Source of the DNA: Kitasatospora albolonga
GTDB taxonomy: Bacteria; Actinomycetota; Actinomycetes; Streptomycetales; Streptomycetaceae
Length of the DNA stretch: 64,000 bases
Assembly (NCBI GenBank): GCA_002082585.1
Contig: CP020563.1
Span: 6,566,001 to 6,630,000, forward strand
Direction of reading: 5' to 3'
Positions 51,372 through 61,239 of the stretch are shown piece after piece (the stretch's first letter is position 1; each line of letters opens with the position of its first letter). A program made the translations under genes and the position numbers. The notes below the pieces were generated by a model that worked only from the letters and a program-made list of their open reading frames with translations, was not told where the DNA came from and made no database searches.

Positions 51372-54163
51372 TCAGCTCCGAAGGTGAGAACGAGCTGCGG
51401 CCGGGAGGCCGCCGATCCTGCCTCGCTCGACCAGACGCGCAGACTGTCCGTCCCGCTGCTGGTCAGGGCGAGTGAGTAGGCGGAGCCGAGGGCCCCGCCC
51501 AGTGCCGGCGCGGTGAGCTCCACCGAATAGTCGGTGGAGACGGCGGTTGCGCCGGTGATGGTCCCCAGCACGGACGCGGCGAGCGCCGGCCGGGTGTTGT
51601 AGGTGACCGCCGACTCGGTCCAGGCGCCGGTGACCGGCACCACGGTGTGGCTGTCGGTGGAGCCCGCCGTCGCGTCCGAGGACGTACGGAACGTGAGGCG
51701 GGCCCCCTTTAGGACCTGCCCGGCCGGGGCGGCGGGCAGGGCGAAGCGCAGATAGCTCAGATAGGCCGTCGTCCCCCGTGAGGCCAGCTGCTGGTCGTTG
51801 TAGTTCGTGTTGGCCGCCACGCTGTTGACGTAGGCGTCCTCGGTGGGCAGGAGGCTCACCGTGGTGTCCCCGGGCGGGGCGGGCGCCTGGGCCAGCCGGT
51901 GGTGGGCGGCCACCCGGTCGGCGGTCAGCGCGGTGGGGTAGATCGCCGTCTCGTCGACCTGCCCGGCGAAATAGGTGCTCGAAGGGCGGTTGGGCCAGGC
52001 GTTGTTCATGGCGTCACCGCCGACCCGCCAGTACCCGTTGTACGAGCGGTTGCCCGCCGTCGTGTTGGAGGCGACCCGCACCCCGTCCACGTACAGCGCC
52101 ATACCGCCCGGCCCCTGGGTGGCGACGGCGTGGTGCCAGCGGCCGTCGTTGTAGCTCGCCGGACTGGTCAGGGTGGGGCGGCTGCTGGTGCTGCCCACCT
52201 GGACACCGAAGGCGAGCCGCCCGTTGTTCGTCAGATACAGCAGCTTGTCGGAGATGGAGCTCGTATGGCCCTGTGCCGTACCGATGTTGTTGCCGAACCC
52301 GACGATCCGCCCGCCGCTCGTCGACGTCGTACGGAACCACGTCTCGATGGAGTACGGGGTGGGGGAGGTGTAGCGGTGCAGCCGGTCGCTGTACACGTAC
52401 TCGTCGCTGCCGTTCAGCGAGAGCGCGGCCGAACCGGCGACGGCCGAGGGCGTGAAGCGGTACGTCGGTGTGTTCACGTACACCCCGCCGTTCCGGCTGT
52501 CCGAGGCGTCCGCCGCGAAGGCCCCGCCGGGCTCGTCGTAACGCCAGTACAGATCCGCCCCGTCGGCCAGCACCCGTTCCTGGTACGGGGAGGCGGCCGA
52601 GGCCGCCGTCACGGCGGCGGCAGGGGAAAGCGCGCTGGTGTTGCCCGCGCCGTCGGTCGCCGTGATCCGGTAGGAGTACGTCTGCCCCGCGACCACGTTC
52701 CGGTCGGTGAAGGTCAGCTGGGGGCGGCTGAAGAACAGGGACGAGCCGGTCGTGGTGTGGACCGGAGCCGAACTCCCGTTGCGGTAGACCCGGTATGTCA
52801 GCAGGCTGTCGTCCAGGTCCAGTGAACTCCGCCAGCTCACCCGCACCTCACCGGCGCGCGGCGCCGACACACTGGCGGCGGGCACGCTCGGGGAACCGGT
52901 GTCCGGGCCGTTCGCGAACCGGGTCAGCGCCTGCTGCGCCACCCCGTTGACCGTGGTGAACTCCCCGCCCACCCACAGGAAGTCCCGGCCGTCGCGGGAG
53001 GAGACGGTCAGCGCGCGCGGCCCGACCGGCTCCCCGATCCCGTCGTTCGTGTCGGGCAGCCAGCCCAGCAGCGCCGGATCGTCGACGCTCTGCGCGGTGA
53101 GGTGCTTGCGCGCCTGGTTGGGGAAGCCGCCCATGGTCGAGCAGTCGTGCACATGGCTCGCCGCGTACAGCACTCCCTTGTAGACCCGCACCGCCTGTGT
53201 CGCGCCCTGGCAGGTGTCCCGCCAGCGCTGGCCGAAGCCGTCCAGCTCCATCGCGAGCCGGCCGTCGAAGGAGTTGCCGCCCCGGCCCTCACCGGCCGCG
53301 TACCAGCCGCCGGACGCGGAGTCCGTGACGATGTCCTTGATGACGGCGGTGGACGGGATGAAGTTGTCCGGATAGCCCCGGGTGAGGGAGCCGGTGGTGG
53401 CGCTGACCACCGCGAGCGCATGGGAGCCGGTCCCGCCGACGGTGAAGAAGTCCCCGCCGAGCAGCACCGACTGCCCGTCCGGCGTCACCTTCAGGGTCCG
53501 CCCCGGGTCGTCCGCGTCCGGATTCCACCCGGTCACCGCGCCCGCCGGGGTCAGCGCGCCGAAGAAGCGCCGGGTCTGCCCGTTCACCGACTGGAAGTCC
53601 CCGCCCGCGTAGACCGTGCCGTTCGCCGCCACGTCCAGCGCGCGGACCGTCGCCGAGAAGCTCGGCGAGAACCCCGCCCGCCGGGTGCAGGTGGCGGTGT
53701 CGACGGCGACCAGCCCGCCCGCGCTCGTCCCGTTGACCGCGTTGAAGTAACCCCCCACGTACAGCGTCGACTTGTCCGGCGAGACGGCGAGTGCCCGTAC
53801 GGTGGCGGTGCCGCTGGTCCGGGTGAAGGAGAGCGAGCAGCCCGCCGGGGCGCCCGTCGCCGCGTTGAACGCCGCGAAGTTGACGGCGGGCGTGGAGCCG
53901 CCGCCCGAACCCGCGGGGCGGACGGCGGAGAAGGTGCCGCCCGCATAGACGACCCCGTTCGCCTCCGCCAGCGTCCACACGATCCCGTTGGTCTGGTAGG
54001 TGGGCAGCTGGTCGGCGGTGAAGGCGACCGGTGCGGTCAGCGCGGCGGCCGGGGGCGCGGCGGCCACCGGGGCGAGCACCCCGGCGGCCAGCGCGAGGAC
54101 CGCGGTGAGGACCCCGCCGCGCAGTCGGCCCAGGGGCCCGGGAGGGCGCCCTGGCCTCCTCAT
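51368..54163 (-). CDS. Secreted beta-propeller/Fn3/LamG/DNRLRE protein
   Basis: This 931-residue paralogue of the downstream gene has the same layout: signal peptide (about 1-42), beta-propeller-like repeats ([31 protein letters not shown]), Fn3 and LamG (about 540-755, [25 protein letters not shown]). It has an extra C-terminal domain of about 168 residues (from 764: [42 protein letters not shown]) typical of the DNRLRE/CBM96-like module, linked to carbohydrate binding. Long shared stretches with its neighbour, such as WRDTCxGATQAVxVY, show tandem duplication. It heads the minus-strand operon that runs into the lipoprotein and GT2 genes, with a 4-bp overlap. Confidence 0.87.
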   Translation of the reverse strand: MRRPGRPPGPLGRLRGGVLTAVLALAAGVLAPVAAAPPAAALTAPVAFTADQLPTYQTNGIVWTLAEANGVVYAGGTFSAVRPAGSGGGSTPAVNFAAFNAATGAPAGCSLSFTRTSGTATVRALAVSPDKSTLYVGGYFNAVNGTSAGGLVAVDTATCTRRAGFSPSFSATVRALDVAANGTVYAGGDFQSVNGQTRRFFGALTPAGAVTGWNPDADDPGRTLKVTPDGQSVLLGGDFFTVGGTGSHALAVVSATTGSLTRGYPDNFIPSTAVIKDIVTDSASGGWYAAGEGRGGNSFDGRLAMELDGFGQRWRDTCQGATQAVRVYKGVLYAASHVHDCSTMGGFPNQARKHLTAQSVDDPALLGWLPDTNDGIGEPVGPRALTVSSRDGRDFLWVGGEFTTVNGVAQQALTRFANGPDTGSPSVPAASVSAPRAGEVRVSWRSSLDLDDSLLTYRVYRNGSSAPVHTTTGSSLFFSRPQLTFTDRNVVAGQTYSYRITATDGAGNTSALSPAAAVTAASAASPYQERVLADGADLYWRYDEPGGAFAADASDSRNGGVYVNTPTYRFTPSAVAGSAALSLNGSDEYVYSDRLHRYTSPTPYSIETWFRTTSTSGGRIVGFGNNIGTAQGHTSSISDKLLYLTNNGRLAFGVQVGSTSSRPTLTSPASYNDGRWHHAVATQGPGGMALYVDGVRVASNTTAGNRSYNGYWRVGGDAMNNAWPNRPSSTYFAGQVDETAIYPTALTADRVAAHHRLAQAPAPPGDTTVSLLPTEDAYVNSVAANTNYNDQQLASRGTTAYLSYLRFALPAAPAGQVLKGARLTFRTSSDATAGSTDSHTVVPVTGAWTESAVTYNTRPALAASVLGTITGATAVSTDYSVELTAPALGGALGSAYSLALTSSGTDSLRVWSSEAGSAASRPQLVLTFGAE

Positions 54164-55173
54164 CTGTCCACCCGCACGGCGGCCCCGGTGAGCTGGTCCG
54201 AGAGCAGGCGGATGTCCGCGTCGACCATGATCCGGGCCAGCTCCCGCGACTTCACCTCGGGCTTCCAGCCCAGCAGCTCCTCCGCCTTGGACGCGTCACC
54301 GATCAACGCGTCGACCTCGCTGGGGCGTTCGTACTTCGGGTCGTAGCGCACATGCTCGGCCCAGTCCAGGCCCGCGTGCTCGAAGGCGAACTCCAGGAAC
54401 TGCCGGACGCTGACCCCCTCGCCGGTCGCCACCACGTAGTCGTCCGGGGTGTCGCACTGGAGCATCCGCCACATGGCGTCCACGTACTCCGGCGCGTACC
54501 CCCAGTCCCGGACCGCGTCCAGGTTGCCCAGGTGCAGCCGGTCCTGGAGCCCGGCCTTGATCCGGGCCACCCCCCGGGTGATCTTCCGGGTCACGAAGGT
54601 CTCCCCGCGGCGCGGCGACTCGTGGTTGAACAGAATCCCGTTGACGGCGAACATGTCGTACGCCTCACGGTAGTTGACTGTCGCCCAGTACGAGTAGACC
54701 TTCGCCACGCTGTACGGGCTGCGCGGGTGGAACGGGGTCTTCTCGTTCTGCGGCGGCGGGCTGGCGCCGAACATCTCGGAGGACGACGCCTGGTAGATCC
54801 GGGTCTCGATCCCGCTGGCCCGGACCGCCTCAAGCAGCCGGATGGTGCCGAGCCCGGTGACGTCACCCGTGTACAGCGGGGCGTCGAAGGAGACCCGCAC
54901 ATGGGACTGGGCACCCAGGTTGTAGACCTCGTCGGGCTGGATGTCGCGCAACAGGTTCACCAGCGCCACCCCGTCGGAGAGGTCGGCGTGGTGCAGGACG
55001 AAGGAGCGCTCCGGCTCCTCGGGGCCCTGGTAGATGTGGTCGATCCGCTCGGTGTTGAAGCTCGACGAGCGGCGTATGAGGCCATGGACCGTGTATCCCT
55101 TGTCGAGCAACAGCTCCGCCAGGTACGAGCCGTCCTGGCCGGTCACTCCGGTGATGAGCGCGGTCTTCGCCAC
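54160..55173 (-). CDS. gmd: GDP-mannose 4,6-dehydratase
   Basis: This 337-residue short-chain dehydrogenase makes GDP-4-keto-6-deoxymannose from GDP-mannose. The NAD(P) motif is [10 protein letters not shown] (about 7-16), followed by [27 protein letters not shown] with the catalytic threonine/serine region, and the YxxxK pair in [21 protein letters not shown] is highly typical of Gmd. GTG 55173 with GAAGGGGGAATC upstream starts exactly at the conserved VAKTALITG. It overlaps the LamG gene downstream by 4 bp, tying fucose synthesis to the secreted protein operon. It is divergent from fcl. Confidence 0.94.
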   Translation of the reverse strand: MAKTALITGVTGQDGSYLAELLLDKGYTVHGLIRRSSSFNTERIDHIYQGPEEPERSFVLHHADLSDGVALVNLLRDIQPDEVYNLGAQSHVRVSFDAPLYTGDVTGLGTIRLLEAVRASGIETRIYQASSSEMFGASPPPQNEKTPFHPRSPYSVAKVYSYWATVNYREAYDMFAVNGILFNHESPRRGETFVTRKITRGVARIKAGLQDRLHLGNLDAVRDWGYAPEYVDAMWRMLQCDTPDDYVVATGEGVSVRQFLEFAFEHAGLDWAEHVRYDPKYERPSEVDALIGDASKAEELLGWKPEVKSRELARIMVDADIRLLSDQLTGAAVRVDR

Positions 55174-55289
55174 GATTCCCCCTTCTCTGCTGTCCGTCCG
55201 TGCGACGAACAGGTCACCGACATATCGGAATTGGAGCGTTCTGCGGCAAAACATCACCGCAGTCCCTTACTGCTGGCACAATCCGAGCC

Positions 55290-56273
55290 ATGACGACCGA
55301 ACTCCCCGTCCCACCCCAGGAATCCGCCCGCCCCCTACTGCGCCCGGGCTCCCGCATATTCGTCGCGGGCCACCGCGGTCTGGTCGGCTCGGCGGTGGCC
55401 CGCCGCCTCGCCGACGACGGCCACGAGGTCCTCACCCGCGGCCGGGATCTCCTCGACCTGCGCGACGCCGCGCGGACCGAGACGTATCTGAAGGACATCC
55501 GCCCGGACGCGGTCGTGCTGGCCGCCGCCAAGGTGGGCGGGATCATGGCCAACAGCACCTACCCGGTGCAGTTCCTGGAGGACAACCTGCGCATCCAGCT
55601 CAGCGTGATCGCCGGGGCGCACGCGGCGGGAACCGGGCGGCTGCTCTTCCTCGGCTCGTCGTGCATCTACCCCCGGCTCGCCCCCCAGCCGATCCGTGAG
55701 GAGTCGCTGCTCACCGGGGAGCTGGAGCCCACCAACGAGGCGTACGCCCTGGCCAAGATCGCGGGCATCGTCCAGACCCAGTCCTACCGGCGGCAGTACG
55801 GCGCCTCCTACATCAGCGCCATGCCCACCAATCTCTACGGGCCCGGCGACAACTTCGACCTGGAGACCTCGCACGTCCTGCCCGCGCTGATCCGCCGCTT
55901 CCATGAGGCCCAGCGGGACGGCGCGCCGGAGGTCACCCTCTGGGGCTCCGGCTCGCCGCGCCGCGAGTTCCTGCACGTCGACGACCTGGCAGCCGCCTGC
56001 GTACGCCTGCTGGAGGCGTACGACGGTGACGAGCCGGTCAACATCGGCTGCGGCGAGGACCTCGCCATCCGCGAACTCGCTGAGACCGTGGCCGAAGTGA
56101 CGGGCTATCAGGGCCGGATCGGCTGGGACACCTCGAAGCCCGACGGGACCCCCCGCAAGCTGCTCGACGTCTCCCGGCTGACCTCCCTCGGCTTCAAGCC
56201 GCAGATCCCGCTGCGCGACGGCATCGCCCGCACCTACGCCTGGTGGCTCGGCCAACTCCCGCCCACCGCCTGA
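55290..56273 (+). CDS. fcl: GDP-L-fucose synthase
   Basis: This 327-residue epimerase-reductase completes GDP-L-fucose synthesis by 3,5-epimerising and reducing the keto intermediate with NADPH. Motifs are AGHRGLVGSAVARR (the GxxGxxG NADP site, about 26-39), LFLGSSCIYPRLAPQPIREESLLTG, EAYALAKIAG (YxxxK) and SYISAMPTNLYGPGDNFD. ATG 55290 follows the short divergent spacer shared with gmd, so gmd and fcl probably use back-to-back promoters. A hairpin follows its stop. Confidence 0.94.
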   Translation: MTTELPVPPQESARPLLRPGSRIFVAGHRGLVGSAVARRLADDGHEVLTRGRDLLDLRDAARTETYLKDIRPDAVVLAAAKVGGIMANSTYPVQFLEDNLRIQLSVIAGAHAAGTGRLLFLGSSCIYPRLAPQPIREESLLTGELEPTNEAYALAKIAGIVQTQSYRRQYGASYISAMPTNLYGPGDNFDLETSHVLPALIRRFHEAQRDGAPEVTLWGSGSPRREFLHVDDLAAACVRLLEAYDGDEPVNIGCGEDLAIRELAETVAEVTGYQGRIGWDTSKPDGTPRKLLDVSRLTSLGFKPQIPLRDGIARTYAWWLGQLPPTA

Positions 56274-56278
56274 CCGTT

Positions 56279-56309
56279 CGCCACCGCGCACGTCTGGCGC
56301 GCGGTGGCG
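56279..56309. terminator. Hairpin between convergent fcl and sugar transferase genes
   Basis: An 11-bp stem is formed by CGCCACCGCGC (56279-56289) and GCGCGGTGGCG (56299-56309) with a 9-base loop. It lies just past the fcl stop and before the convergent gene's stop, and probably terminates from either side. Confidence 0.65.
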
Positions 56310-56344
56310 CACCGGGGTTCCTCGCATCGCCCCGCCCGCCGTTC

Positions 56345-57895
56345 TCAGTAGGCCCCGCGGCCGTCGGCGACGGCGCGCACCGTACGGGCGAGGAGCCCCA
56401 TGTCCGTGGCCACCGACCAGTTGTCGACGTACCAGAGGTCCAGCGAGACGGTCTCCTGCCAGGACAGGTCGGAGCGCCCGCTCACCTGCCACAGCCCGGT
56501 CAGACCCGGTTTCACGGCCAGCCTGCGGTGCTCCCGTTCGTCGTAGCGGGACGCCTCCTCCGGCAGCGGCGGCCGCGGCCCCACCAGGGACATCTGCCCC
56601 AGCAGCACATTGAACAGCTGCGGGAGTTCATCGATCGACGTCCGGCGCAGCGTCCGCCCCACGGGCGTCACCCGGGGGTCCCGGCGCATCTTGAACAGCG
56701 GCCCGTCGACCTCGTTCTCCTCGGCGAGCTGCGCCTTGCGCGCCTCCGCGTCCGCCACCATCGTGCGGAACTTCCACATGGTGAAAGGCCGGTTGTGCTG
56801 GCCCTGGCGGACCTGCCGGTGGAAGACCGGGCCGCGCGAGGAGAGCCGTACGCTCAGCGCCACCGCGAGCAGCAGCGGCGCGAGCACCAGCAGCCCCACC
56901 AGGGCGCCGACGCGGTCCAGCACCGCCTTGAGCACCCCCTGCGGGCCCCCGCGCAGCGGCGGGGCGATGTGCAGCAGGGTGAGCCCGGCCGCCGTCACCG
57001 GGCGCACCCGGGACGCCGCGACCCCCGAGAGCTCGGAGAGCACGCACAGGGCGACGCCCGCCTCGTGCAGCCCCCAGCCGAGCCGCCGCAGCCGGTCCCC
57101 GGTCAGCCGGGGCCCGGGAGCCACCAGCACCAGGTCCGCCTCATGGGCGTACGCACCGCCGAGGACCGTCGTCACGTCGTCGTCCGCCGGGCACGAGGCG
57201 AGCCGCCCCGGCACCTGGACGCCCTCGTGCGCGGGCCGGTCGGGCCCCACCGGGATCGCGGCCACCAGCTGATAGCCGTGGGCCGTACGGGAGCCGAGCT
57301 CCTCGGCCGCCCGGTCCAGGCCCGCCGCCTCGCCCACCAGCAGCACCCGGCGCACCGACCGGCCGCGCCGCGCGGTGCGGAGCCGGCGCCGCAGCCCCTC
57401 GGCGGCGACGGCGGCGGGCAGCCCCGGCGCCACGGCCACGACGGCCGTCGCCGGGTCGACGGAGCCCCCCGCCGCCGCGTGCAGGACGGCCAGCATCCCG
57501 AGGAGCACCAGCCAGTCCCCGAGGGCACCGAGCGGGCCGCCCGGCTCGGACCGCACCGGGTCCGCGTACCGGCCGCGCGCACCCCGTAAACCCGTCCACA
57601 CCAGCCCGGCCGCCGTGGCGGCGAGCCACGGGCGGGGCTGCCCTCCCAGGTGCAGCAGCAGCCAGGCGGGGCCCGCCAGGCCCACCAGGTCGGTCAGTGC
57701 GGCGAACGACGGGCGGTGCCCCGGCTTCCTGCGGGCCGGAGCCTTCCCGGCCGGGTCGCGCTGTGCTGTCGGGGCCCGCCACAACTGCTCCAGGGCCGCC
57801 GTACGATTCCGGGACGCGGCGGTGCGGGGGCGCGGCGCGCCCCGGAGCCCCACCGGCCCGGATATCTCGGTCTCCGGTATTTCGACATGCCCCAT
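56345..57895 (-). CDS. Polyprenyl-phosphate sugar-1-phosphate transferase (WbaP/WcaJ-type)
   Basis: This 516-residue membrane enzyme starts glycan synthesis by moving a sugar-1-phosphate from a nucleotide sugar to undecaprenyl phosphate. It has an N-terminal hydrophobic part of about 4 helices, a degenerate Rossmann-like middle with LLVGEAAGLDRAAEELG, and the catalytic C-terminal domain (about 320-510) with MWKFRTMVADAE, RDPRVTPVGRTLRRTSIDELPQLFNVLLGQMSLVGPRPPLPEE and KPGLTGLWQVSGRSD. ATG 57895 is preceded by GGGGGG; the further upstream frame is a shadow. Donor could be glucose, galactose or fucose; not decidable here. Confidence 0.9.
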   Translation of the reverse strand: MGHVEIPETEISGPVGLRGAPRPRTAASRNRTAALEQLWRAPTAQRDPAGKAPARRKPGHRPSFAALTDLVGLAGPAWLLLHLGGQPRPWLAATAAGLVWTGLRGARGRYADPVRSEPGGPLGALGDWLVLLGMLAVLHAAAGGSVDPATAVVAVAPGLPAAVAAEGLRRRLRTARRGRSVRRVLLVGEAAGLDRAAEELGSRTAHGYQLVAAIPVGPDRPAHEGVQVPGRLASCPADDDVTTVLGGAYAHEADLVLVAPGPRLTGDRLRRLGWGLHEAGVALCVLSELSGVAASRVRPVTAAGLTLLHIAPPLRGGPQGVLKAVLDRVGALVGLLVLAPLLLAVALSVRLSSRGPVFHRQVRQGQHNRPFTMWKFRTMVADAEARKAQLAEENEVDGPLFKMRRDPRVTPVGRTLRRTSIDELPQLFNVLLGQMSLVGPRPPLPEEASRYDEREHRRLAVKPGLTGLWQVSGRSDLSWQETVSLDLWYVDNWSVATDMGLLARTVRAVADGRGAY

Positions 57896-58185
57896 GAACC
57901 CCCCAGTCACAGTCGCACCCCACAAACGGGACGCATCCGCCGATCCCATGGACAGACGGATGCGCCCTCGCTCGGTGCACGATATCCACACACGTGCCAT
58001 TTCGCTGGAGTTCTCGTGAAGTTCAGACGCCCCGGACCAGACACCCGCGATCCGCCGGAAGCGCCCGATCTCGCCTGCGGTACACGGTTGCTGACGGCTC
58101 AGCAGATCCGCAAGCGCTTGTGCGGCGCTGCTCCTGGTTGCCGGGGGCGGAGGCTCTCGCTCCGGCGTACGCCGGTCCCGACGCG
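57896..58185. other. Intergenic region upstream of the sugar transferase
   Basis: About 290 bases upstream of the transferase start. It has no convincing gene on either strand; the open frames are shadows. It should hold the transferase promoter. I see no tRNA or long direct repeat here. Confidence 0.4.
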
Positions 58186-58224
58186 CGAACCCCCTGGCAG
58201 CGACCTGCGCAGCCAGGGGGTTCG
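58186..58224 (-). terminator. Strong 13-bp hairpin downstream of the LAXTG protein
   Basis: CGAACCCCCTGGC (58186-58198) pairs perfectly with GCCAGGGGGTTCG (58212-58224) across a 13-base loop. It lies 47 bases beyond the stop at 58271 on the minus strand and should end the iron-box operon. Confidence 0.75.
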
Positions 58225-58270
58225 TGGTCCGTGGGCGGCCCGCCCGGGGTGGTAGGGGGCGCCCACGGGG

Positions 58271-60568
58271 TCAGGCGAGGCCGGTCGTGCGCCTCTTGGC
58301 CTGTCGGTGGAGCAGCAGCCCGCCGCCAAGGAGCGCCGCCGCAAGGAGAGTTACCGAGATCACAGTGAGCCCGGTCGCCGCGAGGCTGCCGCCGGAGGTC
58401 GTCTGGGCGCCGTTGCCGCCGACGGAACCGCCGCCCACCGTTCCTCCGGTGGAGCCGCTGTCGCCGCCCGTGGAGGTGCCGCCCGCGGAGGTGCCGCCCG
58501 CGGAAGCACCGCCCGCGGAGGTGCCGCCCGTGGAGGCGTCACCCGTCGAGCCTCCGACGGAGGAGGCGGCACCTGTCGAACCGTCACCACCGCTGTCGGA
58601 GCCGCCGCTTGTGGTGTCACCCGGACCGCCGGTGTCGCCTCCGGTGTCGCCGCCACCGTTGTCCCCGCCGCCCGTGGCCTCGGTGACCGTCAGCGTGATC
58701 GGGGCCGTACGGGTGGTGCCGACGTCGTTGCGGAACTCGGCGCGGTAGCGGTAGCCGTCCTGGGACGTGCGCGCGGTGAACGTGAGCACCGGCTCGGCCG
58801 CCCCGTCCAGCTCCCGCCAGGTCTGCCCGTCGTCGGTGGAGACCTGCCAGCGGACCGTGGGCTCCGGAGTGCCCTCCGCCCTTGCCGTGAGGGCCACTTC
58901 GTCCCCGGCCCGCACCGAGCGGTCGGCGGGCGCCTGGGTCACCAGGGGCGAGACCTGGCGGGTGAGCCGGGTGATCTTCCCCTCGGCCGGGCTGGTCACG
59001 AAGACCGTGGCCCCGCCCGGCTCGACGGCGAGCGAGGCGGCGCCGGACTGCGAGTGGTTCCCGGGCAGCGACAGCTCCTTGGCGGCCGGGGCGAAGTCCT
59101 CGGTGCCGTACACCGTCAGCGTTCCGTTGTTGTCGTTGGCCGGGTCGGAGAGGTCCCCGCCGTCCTGCCAGACGACGAAGGCGCGCCCGGTCTGCGCGTC
59201 GAAGGCGGCGTCCCGGGCCAGGTCCTTGCCGACCAGCGTCTTCACGAGCTTGCCCGCGGCGTCGAAGACCAGCACGGACCGGTTGACCCCGACCCAGACC
59301 GCCCCGGTCGCCGGGTCCGTCTCGGTGAACCCGGTCATGCCGTCGGCGCCGGGCAGGTCGAAGGTGTCCGTCACGGTGAAGGTGACGAGATCGACCCGGT
59401 GCAGCTTCCCGGCGGCGAAGTCGCTGAACCAGACCGCGCCCCGGGCGTGGTCGGCGGCGAACTGGTTGCCGCCCGGCAGGGTGAGGCTCCGGGTGGCTGT
59501 GCCGGTCGCGGTCTCGATCTCGGAGAGCCTGGTCCCCTGGGCGACCAGCACCGTGCCCGGGGCCGTACCGGGGGCGATGTCCGTGATCGTCGTCCCGGCG
59601 AGCCAGACGCCCGAGGCCGCCTTGTCACCCGGCTTGGCGCTTCCGAGGCCCCGCAGCGGGTAGTTGTAGACGACGCCGTCGCCCGGCAGCGGGCCGGAGA
59701 TCCGGGCCGCCGCCGAGGCGCGCAGCGCGCCGGTGGGGCCGGGGGCGTCGGCGATCCAGCTCTCGGCCTTCCCGTCCTCGGGGTTCAGCACGTACAGCCC
59801 GCGCTCGTCGACGTCGGCCGTGTCGGGGAGGTTGTCCGCACCGACGTACAGCTTCTTGGAGTCGGGGTGCAGGAGCAGGTCCAGCGGCTTGCCCGCCGAG
59901 GTGAAGTCGGCGGCAGGCTTGTACGAGACGGTCCCGGCGGGTACGTCGACGCCCTCGCCGCCCCCTTCGCCGGGCTCCTGGTCCGAGAAGACCACCGGGA
60001 TGCGCACGTCCTGCGTACGGTCGCCGCTCGCGCGGTGGTCGGCGCGGGTGACGACGGAGCACGGGACGTCGGCGCAGTCCAGCCCGTCGCCCTTGGAGCG
60101 GATCTCGATCTCCACGTCGAAGGAGCCGCCGGGGCCGAACGGCACGGCCAGCTCACCCTCGTACGGGTCGCCCGGAGGCACGATCCACTGCGAGTTCTTC
60201 GAACCGCCGCTCATGTCGGCGCCGCCGAGGCAGGGGGAGGGGACCCGGTTCGCGCCGTTGTCCTTGCAGAGCGCGACGTAGATGCCGGTCGTCGGCCCGT
60301 ACCCCTCGCCGGTGACCCGGATCTTCTCGCCCGCCGGGTCGAGCCCGGTGGTGGCGGAGACGGTGAGCTTCTGGCCCTTGGGGCCGGTGGCGCTCTTCGG
60401 GGCGGAGGCGTCGGCGCTGCTCGCGGCGCCCGCGGGGACCGCCGCGAGCAGCAGGGCGGCGACGGCCGCCGCACCGGCCCGGCGGCCGAGTCCGGCGGCT
60501 CCGCGGGGACCATGGGCGCCGCGCGGTCTGCCGGGGCCGGGGGGCGGGGTGCCCGGAGTGGGTGTCAT
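58271..60568 (-). CDS. LAXTG wall-anchored protein: neocarzinostatin-like + beta-propeller + Ig domain
   Basis: This 765-residue surface protein has a signal peptide (about 25-50), a neocarzinostatin-like Ig-fold domain (about 60-195) with cysteines 101, 113, 165 and 170 that can form the two family disulfides, and a six-to-seven-bladed propeller (about 205-535). An Ig-like domain follows (about 540-630), then a Gly/Ser/Thr linker with GGTSAGG repeats (632-728), the sortase E signal LAATG at 729-733, a membrane helix and a basic tail (HRQAKRR). ATG 60568 is chosen behind GAGGA. It follows the small paralogue of its first domain and is probably controlled by the iron box at 61240. Its ligand is unknown. 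Confidence 0.85.
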   Translation of the reverse strand: MTPTPGTPPPGPGRPRGAHGPRGAAGLGRRAGAAAVAALLLAAVPAGAASSADASAPKSATGPKGQKLTVSATTGLDPAGEKIRVTGEGYGPTTGIYVALCKDNGANRVPSPCLGGADMSGGSKNSQWIVPPGDPYEGELAVPFGPGGSFDVEIEIRSKGDGLDCADVPCSVVTRADHRASGDRTQDVRIPVVFSDQEPGEGGGEGVDVPAGTVSYKPAADFTSAGKPLDLLLHPDSKKLYVGADNLPDTADVDERGLYVLNPEDGKAESWIADAPGPTGALRASAAARISGPLPGDGVVYNYPLRGLGSAKPGDKAASGVWLAGTTITDIAPGTAPGTVLVAQGTRLSEIETATGTATRSLTLPGGNQFAADHARGAVWFSDFAAGKLHRVDLVTFTVTDTFDLPGADGMTGFTETDPATGAVWVGVNRSVLVFDAAGKLVKTLVGKDLARDAAFDAQTGRAFVVWQDGGDLSDPANDNNGTLTVYGTEDFAPAAKELSLPGNHSQSGAASLAVEPGGATVFVTSPAEGKITRLTRQVSPLVTQAPADRSVRAGDEVALTARAEGTPEPTVRWQVSTDDGQTWRELDGAAEPVLTFTARTSQDGYRYRAEFRNDVGTTRTAPITLTVTEATGGGDNGGGDTGGDTGGPGDTTSGGSDSGGDGSTGAASSVGGSTGDASTGGTSAGGASAGGTSAGGTSTGGDSGSTGGTVGGGSVGGNGAQTTSGGSLAATGLTVISVTLLAAALLGGGLLLHRQAKRRTTGLA

Positions 60569-60646
60569 GTCATTCCTCGTCACGACGCGGGGAGCCCGGC
60601 CCCGGCGAGGAGCGCCGGGACCGGGCGGATGGCTGGTGGTGGGGTC

Positions 60647-61186
60647 CTATACGAAGTCGATCGGGGCGTGGACGTCGTACTTGCGGTCGTTGGTGTCGGT
60701 GTGGTCGGCGCGGGTCACGACGGCGCACTCGACGGTGTCGCCGCAGATGTTGCCGCCGCCGAGGTCGGCCTTGACGTGGATCTGCACGCTGAAGGTGCCG
60801 CCGGTGCCGAAGGTCGAGCTGTTGGGGAGGACGCCGCCGCCGAAGTTGGAGACCCAGTGGGAGGCGCCGGTGGTGCCGGCCTCGTCCTGGCCGCCGAGAC
60901 AGGGGGAGGGCTTGTTGGCGCCCTGGGCCCCGTCGACCACGCAGAGGCTGACGTAGACGCCCTGCGTGGTGTTGTAACCGCTGCCGGTGACGGTGATGTT
61001 CTGCCCGGAGGCGTTCGCCGTGTCGGGGGCGGTCAGCGACAGGTTGTAGGTGGTGCCCCCGTCGGTGATGGTGCGGGTCCCGGTCGCCGCGGCGGCGGGG
61101 GAGGAGAGGGAGAGCGCCAGGGCGGCGGCGGAGAGGACGGCGAAGCCCGTGCGGGCGAGGGTACGGGTGGAGGGAACAGCACTCAT
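60647..61186 (-). CDS. Secreted neocarzinostatin-like protein
   Basis: This 179-residue protein has a signal peptide (about 1-33, ending AAA-ATG) and a single domain with cysteines 82, 96, 148 and 154, the motifs KPSPCLGG, ECAVVTRADH and DRKYDVHAPIDF, all echoed in the downstream LAXTG protein. The pattern matches the neocarzinostatin/macromomycin apoprotein fold, but no enediyne genes are present. ATG 61186 follows AAAGGTG. It sits directly downstream of an iron box, so it may be a hemophore- or siderophore-related protein; this is inference. Confidence 0.82.
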   Translation of the reverse strand: MSAVPSTRTLARTGFAVLSAAALALSLSSPAAAATGTRTITDGGTTYNLSLTAPDTANASGQNITVTGSGYNTTQGVYVSLCVVDGAQGANKPSPCLGGQDEAGTTGASHWVSNFGGGVLPNSSTFGTGGTFSVQIHVKADLGGGNICGDTVECAVVTRADHTDTNDRKYDVHAPIDFV

Positions 61187-61239
61187 CGGATGAGCACCTT
61201 TCTCGGCATCGGAACCAGGACCACGGACACCCAGTCGAC

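Noticed and set aside
60647..61186. Enediyne antibiotic apoprotein
   Set aside because: The domain is neocarzinostatin-like, but no enediyne polyketide or tailoring genes are in the window, and the iron box points elsewhere.
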